Origin: a bacterium
GTDB lineage: Bacteria > Planctomycetota > Planctomycetia > Pirellulales > Pirellulaceae
Reading direction: 5' to 3'
Assembly: GCA_030430075.1 (NCBI GenBank)
Contig: JAUIGN010000009.1
Span: 186,001 to 250,000 of the forward strand
Length of the DNA: 64,000 bases
Shown here: in pieces, positions 52,652 to 60,642 of the stretch
Layout: each line of letters begins with the position of its first letter
Position numbering within the stretch: position 1 is the stretch's first letter
Translations under genes and position numbers: made by a program
Notes under the pieces: model-generated
Databases searched by the model: none
The model's input: the letters and a program-made list of their open reading frames with translations, nothing else
Told to the model about the DNA's origin: nothing

Positions 52652-52654
52652 TTG
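52630..52654 (+). repeat. attR, displaced tRNA-fMet 3' end
   Basis: A 25-bp perfect copy of 45952-45976. It is followed at once by AACCCC...GGGGTTTT, the terminator that the tRNA originally had. Confidence 0.9.
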
Positions 52655-52931
52655 AACCCCACGGTAGCGAAAGTTCGCGACCCCGGGGTTTTGTATTGCG
52701 CTGAGGGAGAGACGGGGCGAGTTATCCGCTGGATTCGCAAGGGTTTGTGACCTGAATCCGGCGTTTGGAGTCTCTATTCCGACGTGGCGCGCGACACCAG
52801 CTATTCACACGCTCGGCCCTTGGATGCCCCATTTCTGGCCCATACTCTCGGCCGTCTCACCGTCTCGCGCGGCCTGGGTTAAGAGGTGTTGGCTTCGCCT
52901 TTCGGTCGCAACCTACCGGGGTTGGCTTCCG
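52630..52931 (+). repeat. tRNA-flank repeat, copy 1
   Basis: About 300 bp beginning with the tRNA 3' end and terminator. It resembles 59457-59761 along nearly its whole length (shared blocks: GAGAGACGGGGCGAGTTATCC, CCGACGTGGCGCGCGA, GCCCCATTTCTGGCCCA, ACTCTCGGCCGTCTC). A weaker third copy follows 62980. It includes short open frames that are not genes. Confidence 0.8.
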
Positions 52932-53043
52932 AGGTTTGAATCGCCCGAAATCGAAACGGCCGCCTTCGGATTAGCGGGCGTTTCGACCGGCAAAGCGGGT
53001 GCGGACCTCCCGCCTGGTGTGACCTTCGAACAACCCGATTGCC

Positions 53044-54015
53044 TCAGCTGGAAGACTCGCGGTGAAGTGTCTGGGAGGGCAACTCATCGAAACGCTGTTG
53101 GTAGTCGGCGGCGAATTGCCCCAAGTGCCAGAACCCCCACGCATTGGCGACGTCGGCCACCTTGAACCTCCGCGGATCCGCAACTCGTAGCTGTCGACGG
53201 ACCGAGACAAGCCGGAATGCATTCAGGTATTCCTTCGGACCGATGCCAAACCGCTCGACGAACGCATACTCAAGCGTTCGTTCACTTACGCCCGCAACTC
53301 GACAAATGTCACTGACTTTAATCCCATCGCCAGCGTGCTGCTCGATATAGGTTTCGGCGCGATCCAAGGCCGTGAGTCGTTTTCCCCGTGTCGCCGGAGG
53401 ACACCTCCCTTGACTTTGGGCGATGGCCGTCAGCAATCTTCTTGGTAGCTCGCAAGATAGTTGCCGCAGAAACACTGCATCTGAAAGTGCAGTCGGCTTA
53501 TCGTGCACAAAGCTGCAAATTCTCAGCAAGCAGCGTCGCAACTCTTCAATTGCCGACGAATCGACGCGAACGGCATCGACTCCGCCACTCGCCTCGTCGA
53601 TATCTCCCACCTCCAAGTTTTCACCAACGGATGAGAGCAACTCCTTGGGAAATGAGCATGTGTAAACATGAAAGTCCGAACCAGAGACGCTCGACAACTC
53701 TGCCCCATCGGGAAACACCATCAGGCTTCGGCCGTCAATCAACTTACCGCGCCACTGAAGCCGTAAGTTCGGGCTGGCGGGGACGGCAATCGTTCGCATT
53801 TCGGCGGGCGGCATACCCTTCTGCCTGAGCGACCGACTAAAGCGAGCGTGGGAGATGTGGACCCCGTCGCCGGCGAATTGCATCAGCTTGCCAACGAAAG
53901 CCCCCCGGTCCAGTTGCCGAAAATCGACGTTCCACGCCTCGGCTTCGGCTGCCAGGTCGTCAACGTCGGCGAATATGCGTCGTTGCAGGTACGTGTTGGG
54001 GATTTCTCGGGACAT
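53044..54015 (-). CDS. AraC-family transcription regulator
   Basis: About 323 aa from ATG 54015 (MSREIPNTYLQ); TTG 54042 is the alternative start. The N-terminal two thirds is a sensor domain of the AraC_binding_2 kind (WNVDFRQLDRGAFVGKLMQFAGDGVHISHARFSR). Two C-terminal HTH motifs follow: VSDICRVAGVSERTLEYAFVERFGIGPKEYLNAFRL and RFKVADVANAWGFWHLGQFAADYQQRF. It is divergent from the RHH/sulfatase/decarboxylase-like operon and probably regulates it. Confidence 0.88.
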   Translation of the reverse strand: MSREIPNTYLQRRIFADVDDLAAEAEAWNVDFRQLDRGAFVGKLMQFAGDGVHISHARFSRSLRQKGMPPAEMRTIAVPASPNLRLQWRGKLIDGRSLMVFPDGAELSSVSGSDFHVYTCSFPKELLSSVGENLEVGDIDEASGGVDAVRVDSSAIEELRRCLLRICSFVHDKPTALSDAVFLRQLSCELPRRLLTAIAQSQGRCPPATRGKRLTALDRAETYIEQHAGDGIKVSDICRVAGVSERTLEYAFVERFGIGPKEYLNAFRLVSVRRQLRVADPRRFKVADVANAWGFWHLGQFAADYQQRFDELPSQTLHRESSS

Positions 54016-54089
54016 CAGTATGTAGCGAGTCAAGCTTGCCAATTTTGCGGATTTTTGATGTTGTCACGATTGCCTCTATCCTACGATCG

Positions 54090-54374
54090 ATGAAATTGCT
54101 TTGCCAGCAAACTCAACCAAACTGCTCGAATTGGAGCCCGTCAGTGAGCAACAGGGTCACCAGCCCCCACGCAGCCCGACACACGGGGCGTCCCCCGCTG
54201 CCGCCTGAGCGCGTCAGACGCAACCGTGTGGTCACGATGGTGACTGACAGTGAATTTCAGCAGCTGCAAAGCCGTGCCGAAGAAGGCAACAAATCCGTAT
54301 CAAGTTTCGTCCATAGCATCCTGCGGCAGTTGCTTGCTGATAAAGCCAGAGTAAATGAAGGGGAAAAACCATGA
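54090..54374 (+). CDS. Ribbon-helix-helix-like small protein
   Basis: 94 aa from ATG 54090. The conserved part is the end: RRNRVVTMVTDSEFQQLQSRAEEGNKSVSSFVHSILRQLLADK, a beta strand plus two helices as in CopG/Arc-type DNA-binding proteins. The N-terminal 50 residues are Pro/Arg-rich. Its stop overlaps the sulfatase start (ATGA), so the two are translationally coupled. It could be an autoregulator. Confidence 0.6.
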   Translation: MKLLCQQTQPNCSNWSPSVSNRVTSPHAARHTGRPPLPPERVRRNRVVTMVTDSEFQQLQSRAEEGNKSVSSFVHSILRQLLADKARVNEGEKP

Positions 54375-56101
54375 TTCGTAGTTTAGTTATCCTGCTACTG
54401 ATGCTTCTGTGCGTTGGTGGTCGTACAGTGACGGCACAAGAGGCAATCGTTCACGACGCCGAGTACTACATCCTTGAAGCCCAGAATGGCAAGAGGTGGG
54501 CTGCCGAAGACGAGAAGCTCAACGAGAGGCTCGCCGAGCTTCGAAGGAAACACGGTACGCCGCCAAACATTGTTCACATCATGTGGGACGATACGGCGTA
54601 TGGAGATGTCGGTATCCCCGCGATCCAAATGGTCCGCGGGCTCAAGACGCCTAACTTGAACAGAATGGCGCGCGAAGGCATCCTCTTCACGCGCATGTAT
54701 ACCGAAGTCGGTTGTACTCCGAGTCGAGCCGCGTGCATGACTGGCCGCCATCCCGTCCGAAACGCGATGTACAACATCGGCATGCTCCGTGAGATGCACG
54801 GGCTCCGCGCCAGCGAAGTCACGTTGGCGGAAGTTCTCGGCAAGGCCGGATACGCCACGGCATTTCACGGCAAGTGGCACTTGGGCGACATCGAAGAGAG
54901 CTACGCGCACAACCAGGGGTTCGATGAATCGTTCTTTACAGGCTACAACCAGATTCTTTCGCTCTGGACCCGCCGTGCCGAACAGGCAAACGCGACCATT
55001 GGCTTGTACGAGGACATGCTCCCCGAAGACCCATACAAGCTGGACGACACGTTCGTGACCAAAGGATGGGCAATGGTGCTGGAAGGCAAGGAGGGCGAGA
55101 AAGCACGGCAATGGGGCGACAATAGTTATGAGACCTATCTCAAGATTGACAAAGAAGCCCAACGACGCACTTTAGAATTCATCGAACGCAACGCGAAGGC
55201 TGACAAGCCGTTTTATGTCGCCAATTGGCCGATGATGGCATCATTCATGCCAACTGAGAAAAAGGTCTCGACCTCGCGGAGCCTACTGCAGGACGGACTC
55301 CAGGGCAACATCGATCCCTTCGTCGGCAAATTGATGGCGAAGCTCAAAGAGCTAGGCATCGCTGAAAACACGCTGGTCGTCTGCATGGCCGATAACGGTC
55401 CGATGGCACACAACCCGCCTCCGGGTTGCGGTTTCGCCGAGACGATCTTTCGCGGAGGAAAGGGCGATTTTCTCGAAGGCGGCGTACGCGTGCCAGCTCA
55501 AGCGTGGTGGCCGGGCGTCATTGATGACGGGCAGTTAGTTGGCGATATCATTCACGAAGCCGACCTGTTCACAACCTTTGCGCGTCTGGCTGGCGCGACG
55601 GAGGGAATTCCGACGGACCGTGTCATTGATGGAATCGACCAGACGGCGCTGTTTCTAAATGGCAACACTCATAGCCGTCGCGACCACGTATTCATTTACG
55701 CTGGTCCCAACCTGGGAGCCACGGTTAAAGGAAATTACAAACGACACTGGATTTCATCCGATCCGGTGGGCGAGGCAAGCGGTATTCCCGCTGGATTCTT
55801 TTTCCTTCCGTCTGACCCGCGTGAAAAGTCTCCGATGCTGGTGAACCTGATTCATTTGAAAAGCCCCTTCAACCGCATGCGACTCCGGCACCAGTTGTGG
55901 AAGAAGAAGTACCCCGACCAGAAGGAACGGCACGGAATTCCCTGGACCGGAATCGAAAACGCGACACCTGAGACCAAGGCGCTTGCGAAACCGCCTCTCG
56001 ATTTGAAAAAGCTACCGTTCGATCCACTTGAGTACATCGAACACCTCGACGAATTGCCTTTCGATCGAAGCGCAGATCCAGGCCTTGGCGACAGGAAATA
56101 A
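54371..56101 (+). CDS. Exported arylsulfatase-type sulfatase
   Basis: 576 aa with signal peptide (LVILLLMLLCVGGRTVTAQ). The formylglycine motif C115-T-P-S-R-A-A-C-M-T-G-R is intact; Cys115 is converted to fGly by a maturase. The metal site has the D-D pair in HIMWDDTAYGDVG, and later DNGPMAHNPPPG supplies the catalytic pocket. It hydrolyses sulfate esters, probably outside the cytoplasm. Its codon third positions are visibly less GC-rich than in the genes before 45 kb. First structural gene of an operon with the decarboxylase-like gene. Confidence 0.93.
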   Translation: MIRSLVILLLMLLCVGGRTVTAQEAIVHDAEYYILEAQNGKRWAAEDEKLNERLAELRRKHGTPPNIVHIMWDDTAYGDVGIPAIQMVRGLKTPNLNRMAREGILFTRMYTEVGCTPSRAACMTGRHPVRNAMYNIGMLREMHGLRASEVTLAEVLGKAGYATAFHGKWHLGDIEESYAHNQGFDESFFTGYNQILSLWTRRAEQANATIGLYEDMLPEDPYKLDDTFVTKGWAMVLEGKEGEKARQWGDNSYETYLKIDKEAQRRTLEFIERNAKADKPFYVANWPMMASFMPTEKKVSTSRSLLQDGLQGNIDPFVGKLMAKLKELGIAENTLVVCMADNGPMAHNPPPGCGFAETIFRGGKGDFLEGGVRVPAQAWWPGVIDDGQLVGDIIHEADLFTTFARLAGATEGIPTDRVIDGIDQTALFLNGNTHSRRDHVFIYAGPNLGATVKGNYKRHWISSDPVGEASGIPAGFFFLPSDPREKSPMLVNLIHLKSPFNRMRLRHQLWKKKYPDQKERHGIPWTGIENATPETKALAKPPLDLKKLPFDPLEYIEHLDELPFDRSADPGLGDRK

Positions 56102-56159
56102 TTCGGGCGAGGCAATCTTCCCCGTCGTGCGACGAGCGTGGAAAATGGAGAACTGTCAG

Positions 56160-57290
56160 ATGAAGAACCACGAGGACTCGCGGCGAAGTTTTCTCAGGGC
56201 AGGTGCAGCATCTGCAATCGGTGCGGCCACACTTGGTGCAAATGCCTGGGCAGATGACAAGCTTGCCCAGAATGGCGACGCGTCTATCACGATCGCCGGA
56301 TATCCCTACGAACGTGTTCGAGCGATTCAAGACGGCCGCGTCAAGGTCGCTGGATGCAAAGTCAAGTTCGAGACGTCAAAGATTGGCGAATTGAATCAAC
56401 ATGTGTTCAGCGGCCCGCGAACGCGCGACGTCACGGAGGTGGGACTGATCCCTTACCTGCTCGCGTTCTGCAACGGCGGGCTTCGCGATTACCAGCTGCT
56501 GCCGATCTTTGTCTTGAAGGTTTTCCGTCACAAGAGCATCTTCGTTCATACGGACCGCGGTATCACCAAGCCCGAGGATCTCCGTGGCCGCAAGGTCGCA
56601 ACGGTCGGCTATTCTTCGTCGGGTTTGACTTGGATTCGCGGTCTTCTGCAGGACGCATACGGAGTCAAGCCGGAAGACATTCATTGGGTGGTCACCCCCA
56701 AGGACTCTGCAAAGGGCCAGACCGGTGGCGTCTCAAGGTGGGAGAAGCTGCTGCCGCCAAAGAACGTGTCCATCACGCAGGCTCCAAAGGGAAAAGACGA
56801 CTCAACCTTATTGCTAGAAGGTGAAGTGGATGCGATCTTTCATCCGGCAGAACCCAAAGCATACGTTGATCGTCATCCGAAGATTGATCGCCTGTTTTCC
56901 AACCCGCGCAAAGTAGAACTCGCGTATTTCAAGAAGACGGGGATTTTTCCCATCATGCACATCGTCGCTATTCGAAGCGAGCTCGCGAAGGCGGAGCCGT
57001 GGCTGCCAAAAGCAGTGTTTGATGCGTACTCAAGTGCCAAACAGCTGGACTACGACGAGATGCGTAAGATACGCTGGGCGTACAGCTCACTACCGTGGTA
57101 CGGGCAGGAATTCAACGAGACACGAGAAATCATGGGCGAGAATTTCTATTCCTACGGCATCAAACAGAATCGCAAAGCACTTGAGGCAGCTTTCCGGTAT
57201 CTGCACCAACAGGGGCTCGCAAAACGTGAGCTTACGATCAAGGAGTTGTTCGACCCGTCAACGCTCGAACTTGCAGACAAGAAGCAATAG
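56160..57290 (+). CDS. 4,5-dihydroxyphthalate decarboxylase-like/ABC substrate-binding-like protein
   Basis: 376 aa. ATG 56160 has GGAG at 9 nt and yields a Tat-type signal: RRSFLRAGAASAIGAATLGANAWA. The mature part follows the family pattern: PYERVRAIQDGRVKVAGC near the start, SSSGLTWIRGLLQDAYGVKPEDIHW, DAIFHPAEPKAYVDRHP, YFKKTGIFPIMHIVAIR and SYGIKQNRKALEAAFRYLHQQGL. Members are called 4,5-dihydroxyphthalate decarboxylases, but the fold is that of periplasmic binding proteins, so binding of an aromatic acid is as likely as catalysis. It lies 58 bp after the sulfatase. Confidence 0.85.
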   Translation: MKNHEDSRRSFLRAGAASAIGAATLGANAWADDKLAQNGDASITIAGYPYERVRAIQDGRVKVAGCKVKFETSKIGELNQHVFSGPRTRDVTEVGLIPYLLAFCNGGLRDYQLLPIFVLKVFRHKSIFVHTDRGITKPEDLRGRKVATVGYSSSGLTWIRGLLQDAYGVKPEDIHWVVTPKDSAKGQTGGVSRWEKLLPPKNVSITQAPKGKDDSTLLLEGEVDAIFHPAEPKAYVDRHPKIDRLFSNPRKVELAYFKKTGIFPIMHIVAIRSELAKAEPWLPKAVFDAYSSAKQLDYDEMRKIRWAYSSLPWYGQEFNETREIMGENFYSYGIKQNRKALEAAFRYLHQQGLAKRELTIKELFDPSTLELADKKQ

Positions 57291-57382
57291 GCCAGTCGCC
57301 ATTTCCCAGTCCGAACCAACAAGTCTTGCGGTTTCATAAACGTCTGAGCGATCAGCGAGACAAGTACCCGCGTACGCCTCGA

Positions 57383-57990
57383 TTACGCGTTCAAACGAAC
57401 GCCAGTCACCCGACTGACAAGTTTGTACAACATTGGATCCGGGCGTAAGTTGATGACTCCATTGGAGAATCGGCTGCGAGCTACAAGCGGTGTCCTCAGC
57501 GGGACCACATCTCTGCGCTTAGCTACCAGCCTCCACCGCCTCCCTCCCTCATTCATCGTGTCGGACACGAGTTTGAGACAGGCCGCATGCAGAGCGGTGA
57601 TGACACTGTCCACAAACCGTTCGGTGTCGAACTGGTCAGCGGCCCAATCCCGCACACTGTGGCGATCCATCGATTGGGCCTGTTTGATGGCGTCTATGAA
57701 GACCGCCAGAGCCCGCACGTCATCGTCCGATTCCGCACAGCGTGCACCGGGAGGCAGTCGGTCCACGACGACGCCTGTTACACCCGTACGCACGAAGGAG
57801 GCTCCGGTTCGTACGCCGACAGTCGGGCAGCCGGCGAGCAGGATATCCTGGAGAGCCAACGGCCCGTGGTCATCGTCCGCCAGGTACGCGCAGGCTCGCG
57901 ATCGACGCGCGGCTTCAAACAGCTGCTGACGCTGATACTGACCGTAGTGGATCTGAATGTGGGAGGGAAGACTTCAGCCAGGGGACAATA
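57383..57990 (-). pseudogene. Glycosyltransferase C-terminal fragment A
   Basis: The minus-strand frame enters at the transposon edge (57990) and ends at 57383. It reads ...QQLFEAARRSRACAYLADDDHGPLALQDILLAGCPTVGVRTG... and ends ...DSVITALHAACLK... This is the C-terminal half of a GT-B glycosyltransferase: the E-x-x-x-x-x-x-E-like region DDDHGPLALQDILLAGCPTV is visible. The N-terminal domain is absent. The 5' cut coincides with the transposon end. A related fragment lies at 59062. Confidence 0.65.
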
Positions 57991-59061
57991 GGGTCAGGTC
58001 TTGACATTTAACCTTTCTTCGAGCGGCGAGGTTTGCTCTGGCACTGGAGCTCTAATTCTTCGAGGAGACTGTTCCAGTGCGGATCCTCTCCACGTCGTGA
58101 CTCTGCACGACTTAACAATTTGGAGATCGCCGCTACGCTGACGCCCCCGAACTGTTGCGCCAAGGTGGTTACCTTCTTGTCCGTCAACCGACGAAGCAAG
58201 TAGACGGCAGCAACACGGGCGTCGTTCCCGTGACGACGGATCTGCTTCAGATCCCTGGGACCAGCACCGAAATGATCCTGCACCACACGAAGAATGTCCG
58301 CTTCGGCAGGACGCCACGCCAGGCGTCTTCGCTGTGGAACCTTGGCATCTTCCGGTTCCTCAGCGAGTTCCTTGCGCATCTGTTCGACCCACGAACTCCG
58401 GCCGAGAAATAGACCTCCGACAGCCGACTTCACGGGCGAGATAGGCGGCTCGGCGATGCCCGCCTCGACAAACCGCTGGTAGGCGCGTCGCGCGTTGCGA
58501 AGGTCTTTGGAATGTTCCCGCAGCACTGTTTCCCAGTCGAGCCAGGCCGCCGCTCCCGCTGCGTCGCGCGCGAAACGATAAGCCGAATCGCTGCTCCAGC
58601 GGTACTGTTCGGGAAGCGGAGCCATCTTGGCTCGCACCGGATTGAGGTGGATGTACCGGCTCAACTCCCACGCGTGGCTCTGATCCTCGACCAGGATCGC
58701 TTTGAACCGACCTTGGAACAGCGAGCCCGAGCGGCGATAGCGACGATTGAACAGACTGGCGTAACCGGAATTTAAATCGTGCATTCCCGCTGACAAGTTC
58801 GGCTCGGGCGTACGCAACAACAGATGAAAATGATTGCTCATCAACACCCAGGAGAAAACGCGCCAACTGGACCGGGCGGCCACTCGATCAAGGAGCCGCA
58901 ACCAATCTTCACGATCCCGTTCACTATCGACGATCACCCCCCGTTCCCAACCGCGGGCCGTCACATGATACAGACCGTTCGCCATCTCGATACGTAAGTG
59001 CTGCGCAATACGACCAACGACCAAGCCCAAAGAGACAAAGTTAAATGTCAAGACCTGACCC
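57991..59061 (-). mobile_element. REP-associated transposase element with 22-bp inverted ends
   Basis: The perfect 22-bp inverted repeats at 57991-58012 and 59040-59061 (beginning GGGTCAGGTCTTGACATTT) enclose one transposase gene. The same GGGTCAGGTCTTGAC end is widespread at solo RAYT elements. Flanked on both sides by glycosyltransferase fragments. Confidence 0.85.
58008..59051 (-). CDS. REP-associated tyrosine transposase (RAYT, Y1/HUH type)
   Basis: Up to 347 aa. HUH-family single-strand DNA transposase: the metal-binding H-x-H is in MSNHFHLLLRTPEP, and the likely catalytic Tyr is in SRYIHLNPVRAKM. The family opening LRIEMANGLYHVTARGWERG begins near 58994, so the true start is probably TTG 59024 or ATG 58985, not the TTG inside the inverted repeat. 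The C-terminal third adds a helical DnaA-C-like DNA-binding domain (GVSVAAISKLLSRAESRR). The frame is intact, so the element may be active. Confidence 0.88.
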   Translation of the reverse strand: MTFNFVSLGLVVGRIAQHLRIEMANGLYHVTARGWERGVIVDSERDREDWLRLLDRVAARSSWRVFSWVLMSNHFHLLLRTPEPNLSAGMHDLNSGYASLFNRRYRRSGSLFQGRFKAILVEDQSHAWELSRYIHLNPVRAKMAPLPEQYRWSSDSAYRFARDAAGAAAWLDWETVLREHSKDLRNARRAYQRFVEAGIAEPPISPVKSAVGGLFLGRSSWVEQMRKELAEEPEDAKVPQRRRLAWRPAEADILRVVQDHFGAGPRDLKQIRRHGNDARVAAVYLLRRLTDKKVTTLAQQFGGVSVAAISKLLSRAESRRGEDPHWNSLLEELELQCQSKPRRSKKG

Positions 59062-59420
59062 CAAAGAGACCCCTGTCGCGATTCCTCCCAGACATGCGGT
59101 ATTCACAGCGGTGATGATGCTGTCCACAATCCGGTCGGAGCCGAACTGCACAGCGGCCCGATCCCGCACACTGTGGCGATCCAGCGATTGGGCTTGCTCA
59201 ATGGACTCCACGAACGCTACCAGTGCCTGCTCGTCTTCGTCCGTTTCCGCACACTAAGGTCCCGGGGGCAGACGGTCCACGAGTACTCCCGTTTCGCCAG
59301 TCCGTACGAATGAGGCTCCGGTCCGGACGCCCACGGTCGCACAGCCGGCCAGTAGAATCTCCTGGAGGGCGAGCGGCCCGTGGTCATCCTGTGCGCTTCG
59401 AAAAACGCCTGTGACCATCG
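59062..59420 (-). pseudogene. Glycosyltransferase C-terminal fragment B (frameshifted)
   Basis: Read from 59420 on the minus strand: QDDHGPLALQEILLAGCATVGVRTGASFVRTGETG... LPPG, then a frameshift with a stop, then CAETDEDEQALVAFVESIEQAQSLDRHSVRDRAAVQF... in another frame to the transposon edge. It aligns with fragment A along its length but is diverged. Its 5' end is lost at the tRNA relic, and its 3' end at the transposon. Confidence 0.6.
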
Positions 59421-59435
59421 GGCTTTTTGGGGCAA

Positions 59436-59480
59436 GCCATAACCCGGCAGTCACCGGTCCGAATTCCAAACATGCAACTT
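59436..59480 (+). repeat. Decayed tRNA-fMet 3' half, relic 1
   Basis: 45 nt starting GCCATAACCC and ending GCAACTT. It follows the anticodon-to-discriminator part of tRNA-fMet: CATAACC, GTC, a T-arm GGTCCGAATT, and GCAACTT are in register. It is 42/45 identical to 62980-63024 and about two thirds identical to the local tRNA. A terminator-like hairpin with TTTTATTTT follows at 59484-59525. Confidence 0.65.
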
Positions 59481-59761
59481 CAACCCCACGGTAGCGAAAT
59501 GAACGCGACCGCGGGGTTTTATTTTGCGCTGGTGGAGAGACGGGGCGAGTTATCCCCAGGAATCGCAGGGGTTTGCGACACTCGCGCCGTGTGGCGAGTC
59601 TCTCTTCCGACGTGGCGCGCGAAACGATCGATTTACATGGACGGCCCTCCGACGCCCCATTTCTGGCCCAAACTCTCGGCCGTCTCTCTGTCTCGCGCCG
59701 CCTGGGTTATCGACGGGTTGCCTTCGCTCTTTCGGTCGCACCCCCCCAAGGTTGGCTTCGG
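59457..59761 (+). repeat. tRNA-flank repeat, copy 2
   Basis: About 300 bp similar to 52630-52931, in the same order and orientation: tRNA end, terminator, then the GAGAGACGGGGCG and GCCCCATTTCTGG blocks. Open frames through it are not genes. Confidence 0.78.
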
Positions 59762-60042
59762 AATAGGGAAGGGAACGCGAACGTGCTACTTCACGCACAG
59801 AGGTCAGAGCAATTTCTCGATCAGACCGAGGGAAGAGCGGACCAGCTTGGCTTGGCCGGGGGCGAGTCTTCTGGGGCCGCCAACTTATACTGTTCAGTCG
59901 TGACTCAAAAACTGCGCAGAGAGAGCTTGGCCGAACGTCTCCGCAATCCGCTCCGCGACGAAGATCGACTGATTTTAAGGCTTTTCGTCTTTTGGTGTCA
60001 GATTGACGCGATGACGCGAGTTTAGTCTCCCAGGAGACAGTA
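59762..60042. other. Leader of the sigma/kinase operon
   Basis: 280 bp without a gene. It becomes more AT-rich toward 60000 and ends with the AGGAG ribosome site of the sigma gene. Confidence 0.35.
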
Positions 60043-60642
60043 ATGACCGAATTTCCACAGACTCGATCCAGCCTTATCGCGCAAGTGCGATCCCCAGAGG
60101 ATCGCGAAGCTTGGGATCAATTCGTGGTCATCTATCGCCCTGTCATCTATCGCATGGCACGGCGCCGGGGAATGCAGGACGCCGATGCACAAGACCTTGT
60201 TCAAGCTGTCTTGATGCGTGTGGCTGGGGCAATCCACCGTTTTGAAAAATCGGGTCCCGAAACCAGGTTCCGCCACTGGCTGCGGCGAGTCGCTTCGAAT
60301 TCGATAGCCACTGCCTTTGCCCGACGACCCCAAGATGCAGGAGCTGGTGGATCCGAGATTCTCGATCTGCTCGCCGAGCAACCTGCCTCTGCACCCGATA
60401 TCGAGAAAGAGCTCGCGAAGGAGGCGATGCGAGAAAGGTATTTGCGGGCAGCATCCGTGGTGAAGTCCGATTTTGATTCGGATACCTGGCAAGCATTTGA
60501 GCTGACCGTCGTCAAGGGGCTGCCTTGCGACGAAGTCGCCATTCAGCTTGGGAAATCAGTGGGCGCTGTCTACGCCGCTCGCAGTCGCATCATGCGCAGG
60601 CTTCGTGAGCAAGTACAACGTCTGCAGGAGAGCGGTATATGA
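60043..60642 (+). CDS. ECF-like RNA polymerase sigma factor
   Basis: 199 aa, preceded by AGGAG at 6 nt. Region 2: DREAWDQFVVIYRPVIYRMARRRGMQDADAQDLVQAVLMRVAGAIHRFE (the -10 binding region). Region 4: SDTWQAFELTVVKGLPCDEVAIQLGKSVGAVYAARSRIMRRLREQV. This is the expanded planctomycete ECF group that is coupled to kinases. Its stop overlaps the next start by 4 bp (ATGA). Confidence 0.92.
   Translation: MTEFPQTRSSLIAQVRSPEDREAWDQFVVIYRPVIYRMARRRGMQDADAQDLVQAVLMRVAGAIHRFEKSGPETRFRHWLRRVASNSIATAFARRPQDAGAGGSEILDLLAEQPASAPDIEKELAKEAMRERYLRAASVVKSDFDSDTWQAFELTVVKGLPCDEVAIQLGKSVGAVYAARSRIMRRLREQVQRLQESGI

Noticed and set aside
52191..52655. 154-aa plus-strand ORF at the island end
   Set aside because: Ends in the translated tRNA (SNPVPAT), no motif, Arg/Pro/Gly-rich as expected by chance.
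57587..57991. 134-aa plus-strand ORF
   Set aside because: Antisense of the glycosyltransferase fragment, which has recognisable motifs.
59427..59903. 158-aa ORF and similar frames at 52765-52974
   Set aside because: They lie in the tRNA-flank repeat; their similarity reflects the DNA repeat, not a protein family.
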